Positions 1 to 7,714 of a stretch of DNA of 64,000 bases are shown here, piece after piece. Numbering within the stretch: the first letter of the stretch is position 1; the number at the start of each line of letters is the position of its first letter. A model generated the notes under the pieces. That model had not been told where the DNA came from, ran no database searches, and saw only the letters and a list, made by a program, of their open reading frames with translations. Position numbers and translations under genes: made by a program. Source of the stretch: Alsobacter soli (GTDB taxonomy: Bacteria > Pseudomonadota > Alphaproteobacteria > Rhizobiales > Beijerinckiaceae); contig NZ_PVZS01000020.1 of assembly GCF_003004785.1 (NCBI RefSeq), positions 1 to 64,000 of the forward strand. The letters are read 5' to 3'.

Positions 1-1254
1 GTGAGCGCCGCCGCGCCCGGGCGCCGCTACCCCGGCCTGCCCGCGGACGCGGCCCGCGCCAAGGCGCACGCGCATCGGGCGCAGACGCCCGAGGACGCCT
101 ACGCGCGCTTCGCCCCGCTCGCGCGCCGCATGGGCGTCACGCGCGTAGGCGCGCTCACGGGCCTGGACACGCTGGGCGTGCCCGTGTGCTTCGCCGCGCG
201 CCCGAACTCGCGCTCGATCGCGGTCCACCAGGGCAAGGGCCTGACGCTCGCGGGCGCGCGCATCTCCGCCCTCATGGAGGCGGCCGAGACCTGGCACGCT
301 GAGGACGTGCTCGCGCCCGTGCGCCTGGCGCGCGCGGCGGACCTGCGGGCGGCCGGGCTCGCCTGCGCGTGGCGCGGGCTCCCGCTGGCGCGCGCCTTCG
401 ACGACCACCAGCCCATCCCCTGGGTCGCGGCGCGGGACGTCGCGACGGGCGGGGAGGTCCTCGTTCCGCTGGAGGCCGTGTCCTCGGACTATACGGCCGA
501 GGCGGAGCAGCGTTTCGGCGGCTATTTCGAGGCCACCACCAACGGCCTGGCCTCCGGGTCCACGGTGGCGGAGGCGCTGGCGCATGGGCTCTGCGAGGTG
601 ATCGAGCGCGACGCGGTCGCCTTGTGGCGCCTGCGGGAGGGCCATCGCGAGCCCGCCCTGGACCTGGACAGGATCCAGGACCCCGGCTGCCGCTGGCTGC
701 TGGAGCGCTTCGCTTCGGCCGGCGTGCGCGTCCGGCTCTGGGACGCGACGTCGGACGCCGGCGTCCCGACGTACCTGGCGCTGGCGGTTGACGCCGGCGA
801 GACCGCAACCGACCCGGAGGTGGGCTCGGCCTGCCACCCCAGCCCGGTCGCGGCCATGGTCAAGGCGCTGGCGGAGGCCGCCCAGGCGCGCACCACCTGG
901 ATCGCCGGAGCGCGGGACGACTTCGAGCCGGCGCTGTACCAGGCCTCGGCCCGGAGCCGACGGCGCCGGGACAGCACGCGTTGGCTCGACGGGCCCGCCG
1001 ACGCGCCGCCCGAAGCCCGGCCGGATCTGTCGACCGACAGCGTCCTCGGCGATCTCGAGGCTATCCTGGACAGGCTCGCCGCGGTCGGGATCGAGCAGGT
1101 CCTCTATGTCGACCTGACCCGGCCCGATATCGGGATCCCGGTCGTCCGGACCCTCGTGCCCGGTCTGGAGTCGCCCCTGACCGGTGAGGACCCGGCCAAG
1201 GCGGGCGGGGCCCGCGCCGCTCAGGCCGGGTCCGGGCGAGGAGGCCGGCCGTGA
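1..1254 (+). CDS. YcaO-family ATP-dependent cyclodehydratase/thioamidation enzyme (candidate RiPP maturase)
   Basis: YcaO proteins activate backbone amides with ATP to make azolines or, with TfuA, thioamides. The family signature is clear: an N-G-L-A-S-G segment near residue 181, followed by the E-V-I-E-R-D motif at about 199-204, both part of the ATP/Mg site. The N-terminal part (G-A-L-T-G-L-D-x-L-G-V-P-V) and the pairing with TfuA place it in the TfuA-associated YcaO group rather than the E1-like/azoline group. It starts with GTG at the first base of the window and about 417 residues is a normal length, so it may be complete, but an upstream start cannot be excluded. Its stop overlaps the GTG of tfuA by 4 bases. 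The last 30 residues are Gly/Ala/Arg-rich and look degenerate. Substrate assignment to the repeat peptide at 4134-4640 is inference from proximity. Confidence 0.88.
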   Translation: MSAAAPGRRYPGLPADAARAKAHAHRAQTPEDAYARFAPLARRMGVTRVGALTGLDTLGVPVCFAARPNSRSIAVHQGKGLTLAGARISALMEAAETWHAEDVLAPVRLARAADLRAAGLACAWRGLPLARAFDDHQPIPWVAARDVATGGEVLVPLEAVSSDYTAEAEQRFGGYFEATTNGLASGSTVAEALAHGLCEVIERDAVALWRLREGHREPALDLDRIQDPGCRWLLERFASAGVRVRLWDATSDAGVPTYLALAVDAGETATDPEVGSACHPSPVAAMVKALAEAAQARTTWIAGARDDFEPALYQASARSRRRRDSTRWLDGPADAPPEARPDLSTDSVLGDLEAILDRLAAVGIEQVLYVDLTRPDIGIPVVRTLVPGLESPLTGEDPAKAGGARAAQAGSGRGGRP

Positions 1255-2579
1255 GCGGCCTCCTGTTCCTCGGCCCAAGCCTGCCTGTTGAAGAAGCCCG
1301 CGCGCTCACGGAGATGCGCATCCTGCCGCCAGCGGCCCAGGGCGACCTCTACCGGGCGATCCTGGACCATCGGCCGCGGGCGGTGGGGATCGTGGACGGC
1401 TATTTCCACCAGGTCCCGTCGGTCTGGCACCGGGAAGTCCTCTGGGCGATGTCCGAGGGCGTCGCGGTGTTCGGCGCGGCCAGCATGGGGGCGCTGCGGG
1501 CCGCCGAGCTGTGCGACTTCGGCATGGTCGGGGTGGGCCGGGTGTTCGAGGCCTATCGCGACGGCCGATATGGCTCCTTCCCGGAGCTTTTCGAGAATGA
1601 CGACGAGGTCGCGGTCCTGCACGGGCCGCCGGAGACCGGCTTCCTGCGCCTGAGCGACGCCCTGGTCGATCTCCGGCAGGGGCTGATCGAGGCCAGCGAC
1701 GCCGGCGTGATCAGCGCCGCGCTCCGGGACCGGCTCGCGGCCGAGGCCGCCGCCTTGCCGTATGGCGAGCGCAGCGCGGAGGCCCTCCTGGCCAGCCCGA
1801 GCCTCGAGGGCGAGGCGGCCCAGGCGCTCAGGCTGTGGTGGGAGCGCGGCTACGAGTCGCAGAAACGGCGGGACGCCATCGCCTTGATCGCGCGGATGGA
1901 GGCGTGGCTCTCCACTGGGGAACCTGCGCCGCCGCCCTCGTTCGTCTTCCAGCGAGCGGGCGTGTGGGAGGCGTTCGTGGCCGGGGAGGCGAGGCGGCGA
2001 GCGGAGACGCTCAGCCCTGACGAGCAGCTTGTGATCGATGACTTGCAGCTGGATCCGCCGGCCTGGGCCGCCCTGCGCCGCGCCGCTGGCCGGGAGCCAG
2101 GCGGCTCGCTTGCCGAAGATGCGCGGGATTGCTTGCTGCGGTGGCGCGAGAGCCGGGGGCTGCGGTCGCGGCCCGCCCTCGATGCGTGGATGGCGGCGAA
2201 CGGGCTCGACCAGGCCGGGCTCGCCGCCCTGTTCGAGCGGGTGGCGCGCCGGGGTGGAGCCCACGTCACGCCCGCCGGATTCCGCGATGTGATCGACCAC
2301 CTGCGGATTACGGACCGGTATGCGGCGGCGCTGGCGCGCGCCCGCCGCCATGCCGAGCTGCTTTCCGCCAATCCGGACGCGCCTCCGGCGCGGCCGTCGG
2401 CCATGAGCCTCGCCGAGCGCTACGGCGTGATCGACGCAAGCGCGCTCGGCGCCGAAACCCTGGAGCGGGCGGCCCGGCGGCTCTGCTATGGGGACGCGTC
2501 GGCCCTCGCGCAGGCTCTAGAAATGCGCCGCAAACTCGAGCTCGCCGGCGTCGCTGATTTCGAACGGGAGGCGCGATGA
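1251..2579 (+). CDS. tfuA: TfuA-like protein, YcaO partner
   Basis: The N-terminal ~130 residues are a TfuA core domain: F-L-G-P-S-L at the start, then V-G-I-V-D-G-Y-F, V-P-S-V-W-H-R-E and F-G-A-A-S-M-G-A-L-R-A-A-E. In characterised YcaO–TfuA pairs (trifolitoxin locus, thioglycine formation in methanogens, thioviridamide-like and thiovarsolin loci) TfuA is needed for, or strongly helps, thioamide formation by supplying or delivering sulfur. The remaining ~300 residues are alpha-helical, Arg/Ala-rich and not recognised. Starts with GTG preceded by GAGGAGG at 1239-1245; coupled to ycaO upstream and, by an ATGA overlap, to the peptidase downstream. 442 residues is long for TfuA, many of which are 200-400. 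Confidence 0.88.
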   Translation: MSGLLFLGPSLPVEEARALTEMRILPPAAQGDLYRAILDHRPRAVGIVDGYFHQVPSVWHREVLWAMSEGVAVFGAASMGALRAAELCDFGMVGVGRVFEAYRDGRYGSFPELFENDDEVAVLHGPPETGFLRLSDALVDLRQGLIEASDAGVISAALRDRLAAEAAALPYGERSAEALLASPSLEGEAAQALRLWWERGYESQKRRDAIALIARMEAWLSTGEPAPPPSFVFQRAGVWEAFVAGEARRRAETLSPDEQLVIDDLQLDPPAWAALRRAAGREPGGSLAEDARDCLLRWRESRGLRSRPALDAWMAANGLDQAGLAALFERVARRGGAHVTPAGFRDVIDHLRITDRYAAALARARRHAELLSANPDAPPARPSAMSLAERYGVIDASALGAETLERAARRLCYGDASALAQALEMRRKLELAGVADFEREAR

Positions 2580-3985
2580 GCATGCGGGGCACGCTGTTCC
2601 GATTATTTCCCCAGGCCGGCGACGCCTATCCGGAGCCCGAGGTCATCGAGGTCTCGTCTCCCGCCGGAACCGTCGGTCCGGGCCCGTCTGACGGCCTCCT
2701 CGCCGTGGTGGACGCCATCGACAAGCCTCCCTACGATCCTCCCGCCTTCGCGCCGCCCTATCTGGGCCCGGTGCGTCCGCCGGCGTGGCCGGACCAGCAT
2801 GGCGATTTCTCGCATATTCCCGTCGACACCCAGCAGTTCCTGCAGGCCCATCTCTATGGCTCTGTCCGGCTGACGCTCGATGTCTGGGAGAAGTATCTCG
2901 GCCGCCATCTGCGGTGGATGGACCTGGAGGAGGGCCAGCGTATCGAGTTGACCCCCGTGCTCGGCTGGCCGAACGCCCAGTCAGGACCCGGCTTCCTGGA
3001 GATGGGGGCCCAGGTGAACGACCAGGGCGAGTTGCGCCTGTTCTGCCTCAACCTGGACGTCGTGGCGCACGAGACCGGCCACGCCGTGCTGTTCGGCGAA
3101 CTGGGGACGCCGCCATCCGGGCGGGTCACGGCCGACTTCCTCGCCTTCCACGAGTCGATCTCGGATCTCACGGCGCTTTTGACGGCCCTGCATTTCGAGT
3201 CGGTGATCGCCCATGTGCTGGGTCAGACCAACGGCAACCTCTACGTCCTGAACGACATGAACCGCATCGGCGAGCTGTCGGACACGCAGCAGATCCGCAT
3301 CGCGGACAACCTGACCCGCATGAGCGACCTTGCGGACTTGCGCCTGGCGGCCGATGGCGAGTGGATCGACCTAACGGGACAGAAGCGAAACGCCCACGCC
3401 TTGGCGCAGCCGCTCACCGGCGCGCTGTTCGATTTCCTGGTCGACCTCTACCAGGACAACCTCGTCGCCAAGGGGGTGATCGGCCCTGACCTCGACGCCC
3501 GCGGCTGGGACCGGCAGGAAGTTGAAGCGGCCATGGACGGGCTCGCGGCCGCGTTCGGGGCGCGCCTCTCGAGCCTGAAGGGCGCTTTCCGGGCGGCCCT
3601 GGTCGAGGCTCGGGACGCCCTTGGGCGGGTGCTGGGCGCCATGCTCGACCAGATCGACGTCGAGGACCTCACCTACGAGCAGGTCGCCCGCGCGCTCGTG
3701 GATGGGGCCCAGCAGGTGGTCTCGCCCCGGGCCGCCGCCATGCTGACCGATAACCTGCGCTGGCGCCAGATCGAGCCCACTCCCCGGCCGCTGGAGAGGG
3801 CGGTTGCGGCCAGCATGCTGTCGCGGGCTCGCCAATACCGCTCCGGCGTTCCGTTCGCAGCCCAGATGGGCCGCGTCCAGGCCTTCAGGCGCATCGCCTG
3901 CTGCCCGCCGGGCCGGCATCACGAGCCCCTGCACGCTGCGGTCCTGGGCCAGATCATTCGCGCGGAGCACAGACGTCCGGTCTGA
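2576..3985 (+). CDS. HExxH zinc metallopeptidase (thermolysin/M4-like gluzincin) of the RiPP locus
   Basis: Residues 165-169 are H-E-T-G-H, and a second conserved segment F-H-E-S-I-S-D at 191-197 provides the third zinc ligand Glu193 and the Asp that follows it in gluzincins; the order and the preceding V-V-A resemble thermolysin-family (M4) catalytic domains, although the spacing between the second His and Glu (24) is a few residues longer than in thermolysin. No signal peptide or membrane segment is visible, so it probably acts in the cytoplasm, unlike secreted M4 enzymes, and it lacks a recognisable propeptide. Start ATG overlaps the tfuA stop (ATGA) with GGGAGG just upstream; ATG at 2582 is an alternative. 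In this context a role in cutting the leader or separating the hexapeptides of the downstream precursor is plausible but unproven. Confidence 0.75.
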   Translation: MSMRGTLFRLFPQAGDAYPEPEVIEVSSPAGTVGPGPSDGLLAVVDAIDKPPYDPPAFAPPYLGPVRPPAWPDQHGDFSHIPVDTQQFLQAHLYGSVRLTLDVWEKYLGRHLRWMDLEEGQRIELTPVLGWPNAQSGPGFLEMGAQVNDQGELRLFCLNLDVVAHETGHAVLFGELGTPPSGRVTADFLAFHESISDLTALLTALHFESVIAHVLGQTNGNLYVLNDMNRIGELSDTQQIRIADNLTRMSDLADLRLAADGEWIDLTGQKRNAHALAQPLTGALFDFLVDLYQDNLVAKGVIGPDLDARGWDRQEVEAAMDGLAAAFGARLSSLKGAFRAALVEARDALGRVLGAMLDQIDVEDLTYEQVARALVDGAQQVVSPRAAAMLTDNLRWRQIEPTPRPLERAVAASMLSRARQYRSGVPFAAQMGRVQAFRRIACCPPGRHHEPLHAAVLGQIIRAEHRRPV

Positions 3986-4133
3986 TCTGTGAAGACGTTC
4001 ACACGTGTGGGCGAGTCGTCGTGACAGATTAGTCAAGTCGATTGCCATCCGGCATTTTTAAGGTCTTCAATAAAGAACGACGAGAGCCGGCTGCCCAGAA
4101 GCCGGCCTTTGAACCATGTCGAAGGAGGGGCGC
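3986..4133 (+). promoter_or_regulatory. Leader region of the candidate precursor gene
   Basis: This 148-base gap separates the enzyme operon from the precursor gene. It holds a 10-bp palindrome CACACGTGTG at 4000-4009, an AT-richer stretch (4040-4080) that could contain a promoter, and a 7-bp stem hairpin GCCGGCT…AGCCGGC at 4086-4106 followed by CTTT. A consensus ribosome binding site AAGGAGG lies at 4122-4128. The hairpin could attenuate read-through from the enzymes or tune precursor translation. No firm -35/-10 pair can be assigned. Confidence 0.4.
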
Positions 4134-4640
4134 ATGGTGAGCCTGGACGAGACCCTGCACGCAGGTTCGGTCGTGCGCCTGTTCGGCCGCAAGATGACGG
4201 ACATCAAGCTCGTCGGAAATGAGTCCGCGGACAATGCGGCGCTGGCCCGCATCTACGGCTTCAGCTTCGAGGGCCAATACTACAAGCTCGCTGCGCCAAG
4301 CCTGTTCAAGGTGCATGGCGACGGGGCCGATGTTCCTGCGGGGACCTCCCCGATCAGCCTCGGACTGTCAGGCGTCGAGTTGAGCAGCGAAGTTTTCGCC
4401 GAGGACGTCCGCATGTGGGCCTACGGCAAGGACGACCACTCGATCCGCCTGGACACGCTGGCCGGCACATTCGCGGACATCCTGCTCACCCCCGAGCTCT
4501 CCGACGACGGCGTGACCGCCCGGGCCCAGATGACCGGGCGAGCCCAGCTCACGGGACGCGCCCAGATGACCGGCCGCGCGCAAATGACCGGCCGAGCCCA
4601 GCTGACGGGCCGGGCGCAACTGACCGGACGCGTGGAGTAG
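4134..4640 (+). CDS. Candidate RiPP precursor with C-terminal AQ(M/L)TGR repeats
   Basis: 168 residues. The AAGGAGG at 4122-4128 lies 5 bases before ATG 4134, so I use this start rather than ATG 4116, which would put the ribosome binding site inside the gene. Residues 1-130 form an acidic, mixed alpha/beta-looking segment without Nif11 or nitrile-hydratase leader features, without a double-Gly site and without a signal peptide. Residues 131-166 are six consecutive hexapeptides A-Q-M/L-T-G-R (order M,L,M,M,L,L), then Val-Glu-stop. A string of identical short cores at the C-terminus directly downstream of ycaO–tfuA–peptidase is the architecture of repeat-core RiPPs such as thiovarsolins, whose precursor also carries repeats processed by YcaO–TfuA. 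I do not recognise this precursor family. No cysteine occurs in the repeats, so lanthionine or thiazole formation is unlikely; thioamidation is the simplest expectation. Confidence 0.7.
   Translation: MVSLDETLHAGSVVRLFGRKMTDIKLVGNESADNAALARIYGFSFEGQYYKLAAPSLFKVHGDGADVPAGTSPISLGLSGVELSSEVFAEDVRMWAYGKDDHSIRLDTLAGTFADILLTPELSDDGVTARAQMTGRAQLTGRAQMTGRAQMTGRAQLTGRAQLTGRVE
4524..4631 (+). repeat. Six in-frame 18-bp units encoding AQ(M/L)TGR
   Basis: Each 18-base unit encodes Ala-Gln-(Met or Leu)-Thr-Gly-Arg. The units differ at synonymous sites: Ala GCC/GCG, Gln CAG/CAA, Thr ACC/ACG, Gly GGG/GGA/GGC, Arg CGA/CGC/CGG, while the peptide is constant except the Met/Leu position. This is what selection on peptide sequence after old duplications would leave, not a fresh DNA slippage array. 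Confidence 0.85.
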
Positions 4641-4650
4641 GGCGTCTCCC

Positions 4651-6003
4651 CGTCATTGCGAGCGAAGCAAAGCAATCCAGGGCGGCGCGCTCGATCGGGA
4701 TTGCTTCGTCGCTGCGCTCCTCGCAAGGACGGCGAGGTTCCCGGAAGGCATTCGCTTCAATCCAGACGTCATGGCCGGGCTTGTCCCGGGCCATCTGCGC
4801 AGTCCGGAAAGCGTGAAGCCCGGGACAAGCCCGCCCGATGATCATCCGCGTCATCCCCGGCGGCCTGCGCAGCAGGCCGGGAAGGGGATCCAGGGGACTG
4901 GCGCCATCCCGGGCTTGTAGGACCGGGCGAACGCCGCCATCCCGGCGCGCGCTGCCCCTGGATCCCCTTCCCCTCCGCGCCTGCGGCGCTCCGGCCGGGG
5001 ATGACGGGGCAAGGTGGGGAGCGACTGGATCGCTTCGTCGCTGCGCTCCTCGCAAGGACGGCGAGGTTCCCGGAAGCCGGTCGCTTCAATCCAGACGTCA
5101 TGGCCGGGCTTGCCCCGGCCATCCGCGCAGTCCGGAAAGCGTGAAGCCCGGGACAAGCCCGCCCGATGATCATCCGCGTCATCCCCGGCGGCCTGCGCAG
5201 CAGGCCGGGAAGGGGATCCAGGGGACTGGCGCCATCCCGGGCTTGTAGGACCGGGCGAACGCCGCCATCCCGGCGCGCGCTGCCCCTGGATCCCCTTCCC
5301 CTCCGCGCCTGCGGCGCTCCGGCCGGGGATGACGGGGCAAGGTGGGGAGCGACTGGATCGCTTCGTCGCTGCGCTCCTCGCAAGGACGGCGAGGTTCCCG
5401 GAAGCCGGTCGCTTCAATCCAGACGTCATGGCCGGGCTTGCCCCGGCCATCCGCGCAGTCCGGAAAGCGTGAAGCCCGGGACAAGCCCGCCCGATGATCA
5501 TCCGCGTCATCCCCGGCGGCCTGCGCAGCAGGCCGGGAAGGGGATCCAGGGGACTGGCGCCATCCCGGGCTTGTAGGACCGGGCGAACGCCGCCATCCCG
5601 GCGCGCGCTGCCCCTGGATCCCCTTCCCCTCCGCGCCTTCGGCGCTCCGGCCGGGGATGACGGGGCAAGGTGGGGAGCGACTGGATCGCTTCGTTGCTGC
5701 GCTCCTCGCATTGACGGCGAGGTTCCCGGAAGGCAGTCGCTTCAATCCAGACGTCATGGCCGGGCTTGTCCCGGCCATCCACGCGGTCCGGAAAGCGTGG
5801 ACCCGGGACAAGCCCCGCCCGATGATCATCCGCGTCATCCCCGGCGGCCTGCGCAGCAGGCCGGGAAGGGGATCCAGAGGACTGGGCGCGATCTTGGGTT
5901 TGTTGGACGGGGGCGAACGCCGCAATCTCGGCGCGCGCTGCTATTGGATCCCCTTCCCCTGCGCGCCTTCGGCGCTCCGGCCGGGGATGACGGGGCAAGG
6001 GTG
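4651..6003. repeat. Tandem array of ~328-bp composite intergenic repeats (4 copies) plus a flanking element
   Basis: The region has no gene. A GTCATTGCGAGCGAAGC-type element opens it at 4651-4680. Then a ~328-bp unit recurs: the marker GATGATCATCCGCGTCATCC has its ATG at 4838, 5166, 5494 and 5822, exactly 328 bases apart, and GCTTCGTCGC or its variant occurs at 4703, 5032, 5360 and 5688. Units 2 and 3 look nearly identical; unit 4 is diverged. Each unit joins three dispersed repeat families: (A) GCTTCGTCGCTGCGCTCCTCGCA; (B) an inverted pair around ATGGCCGGGCTTGTCCCGGCC; (C) an inverted pair around GTCATCCCCGGC…GGGGATCCAG. Long open frames across it on both strands arise from the high GC content and the periodicity. 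Confidence 0.9.
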
Positions 6004-6012
6004 GGGGGCTGC

Positions 6013-7491
6013 TCACCGCGCGCCCGGCATCTGGTCCGGAGGGATCCAGGGGCCGGCGGTGTCGGCGAGGCGGGGCGGGCAGGGGACGCCGCGCTGGGCG
6101 TAGGCGTCCGCGAGCCGCCGGTCGCCATCGTTGCTCAGGTAAGGTTCGGAACTCTCGAAATGGACGCGGCGAGCGCCTGCCTCGGCCGCGGGCTGGCGGC
6201 GCGACCTGGCGCGGAGCCGGGCGACGCGAAGGCGCTCGGCCAGGCGCTGCGTCGCAAGGCCCAGGAGGTCGCGGGACACAATGGCGACCGCCGCCGCGTC
6301 CGACAGCACGAAGGCGAGGCTGCGGCGCTGGAGCGTAAGGCCGATCGCGGCGAAAACGCCGGCGAGACCGAGGAAGGAGAGGGCGAACGTGATCGCCTGG
6401 CCGGGTCCGCGCGAGGTCGCGGCGGACAGCGCGGGCGCGATGGAGCCGGTGGTGAGCGGGTCGGACAGGGCCGGAACGGCGGCCGCCGCCCGCGGCGCCA
6501 CAGCCGCGGGCGACATGGCCGCGGCTGAAGCGGAAGCCGTCTCGATCGGAGTTGCGGCGGGCGCTGGCAGAGAGGCGCCGGCCGGAGCGGGCGCCTTGGC
6601 GGCCGACGCGACCAGCGCCGGCGCCGCCTCAGCCTGGTCGATGGTGCGGTTCACCAGTTCGGCCATGTGGTCGTCGCGGCTCTTCTGCGTGATTCCGCCC
6701 ATCACCACGGCGATCACGCTCTTGTCGCCCCGCCGGACCGAGGCCAGCAGGTTGAACCCCGACGCGTTGGTGAAGCCCGTCTTGATGCCGTCCATGCCCT
6801 CCAGCCGGTTCATCAGCCGGTTGTGGCTCGGCACCTTGGCGCCCGCATATTCGAAGCTGCGGGTGGCGAAATAGGCGAACAGATTCGGAAAGCGTTCGCG
6901 AACCGCCTTGCCCAGGGTGGCCAGGTCGCGGGCCGTGGTGATCTGCGCCTTGTTGGGCAGGCCCGAGGCGTTCTCGAAATGCGTGTTGCGCATGCCGAGC
7001 TCGAGCGCCTTCTCGTTCATGCGCTCCGCGAAGGCCTTTTCCGACCCGGCGATATTCTCGGCGATCACCACGGCCACGTCGTTGGCCGAACGGGTGACGA
7101 TGGCCTTGATCGCATCCTCGACCCGGATGGTCTCGCCCTTTTTCACGCCGAGGCGTGACGGGGCCTGGTTCATGGCGGCGGCGGAGACCTGGAGGGGAGT
7201 GTCCAGGGTCATGGCGCCCTTGTCGAGCTGCTCGAAAAGCAGGAACAGGGTCATGACCTTTGTGAGCGAAGCGGGATGGCGCGGGCCGTCGATGTCCTGC
7301 GCGTAAAGGATTCGGCCCGAGGTCGGATCGAGCACCATGGCCGAGGTCGGGGGCGCATAGCCGCCGCCGTGGGACTTGCGGCGGGCTTCGGCCGGCGAGA
7401 TCGACAGCAGGGCCAGCAAGGCCACCAGCGCGGTCGTCCACCCCAACCCGACGACACCACGCCCCCGCGGCCCAACCGCGATCCGCACCAT
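6013..7491 (-). CDS. D-alanyl-D-alanine carboxypeptidase (PBP5-like, S11) with C-terminal membrane segment
   Basis: Penicillin-binding carboxypeptidase that trims the terminal D-Ala from peptidoglycan pentapeptides in the periplasm. N-terminal signal peptide (hydrophobic 19-33, A-E-A cleavage region). Active-site motifs are all intact: S-L-T-K at 75-78, S-A-N at 135-137, K-T-G at 237-239. After the ~290-residue catalytic domain comes an Ala/Pro-rich linker, then a hydrophobic segment near 370-390 and a basic tail, unlike the amphipathic C-terminal anchor of typical PBP5. ATG 7491 is chosen because GGAG lies 8 bases upstream; a TTG two codons earlier is less likely. 492 residues is longer than usual (~400). 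Confidence 0.9.
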   Translation of the reverse strand: MVRIAVGPRGRGVVGLGWTTALVALLALLSISPAEARRKSHGGGYAPPTSAMVLDPTSGRILYAQDIDGPRHPASLTKVMTLFLLFEQLDKGAMTLDTPLQVSAAAMNQAPSRLGVKKGETIRVEDAIKAIVTRSANDVAVVIAENIAGSEKAFAERMNEKALELGMRNTHFENASGLPNKAQITTARDLATLGKAVRERFPNLFAYFATRSFEYAGAKVPSHNRLMNRLEGMDGIKTGFTNASGFNLLASVRRGDKSVIAVVMGGITQKSRDDHMAELVNRTIDQAEAAPALVASAAKAPAPAGASLPAPAATPIETASASAAAMSPAAVAPRAAAAVPALSDPLTTGSIAPALSAATSRGPGQAITFALSFLGLAGVFAAIGLTLQRRSLAFVLSDAAAVAIVSRDLLGLATQRLAERLRVARLRARSRRQPAAEAGARRVHFESSEPYLSNDGDRRLADAYAQRGVPCPPRLADTAGPWIPPDQMPGAR

Positions 7492-7714
7492 GTTCAACGC
7501 TCCGGACTCAACGCTCTCACACCCCGTGGGGCGGGGATGACCAGAGCGTCAAAGCGGTGAATCCCGGGTTAAAGGAGCGCGTGTTTTCACCCTTGCGGAC
7601 GTGCCTCGTGGGAGCGGAGCCGGGCTCTCCGGGCGAGAATTGTTCCTGACGGGGCTCGGCTTGACAGCATTTGCGGCGTGTGAACGCTCGGGGCGCAGAA
7701 TTCCGGAGATCCCC

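Noticed and set aside
1221-2351. 376-codon minus-strand open frame
   Set aside because: Antisense to tfuA, no start signal, and the tfuA frame carries a recognisable domain.
4116-4133. Upstream ATG as precursor start
   Set aside because: The ribosome binding site lies after this ATG, 5 bases before ATG 4134.
4134-4640. Pentapeptide-repeat protein or low-complexity tail instead of a RiPP precursor
   Set aside because: The period is six, not five, lacks the A(D/N)LXX consensus, stops after six units and sits directly after ycaO–tfuA; Nif11 and nitrile-hydratase leader types were also considered, but no such motifs are present.
4651-6003. CRISPR array
   Set aside because: The unit is 328 bases with no short repeat/unique spacer alternation and there are no cas genes.
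4838-6528. Several 136-344 codon open frames across the repeat array
   Set aside because: They repeat every 328 bases because the DNA repeats do; no ribosome binding sites and composition typical of GC-rich non-coding repeats.
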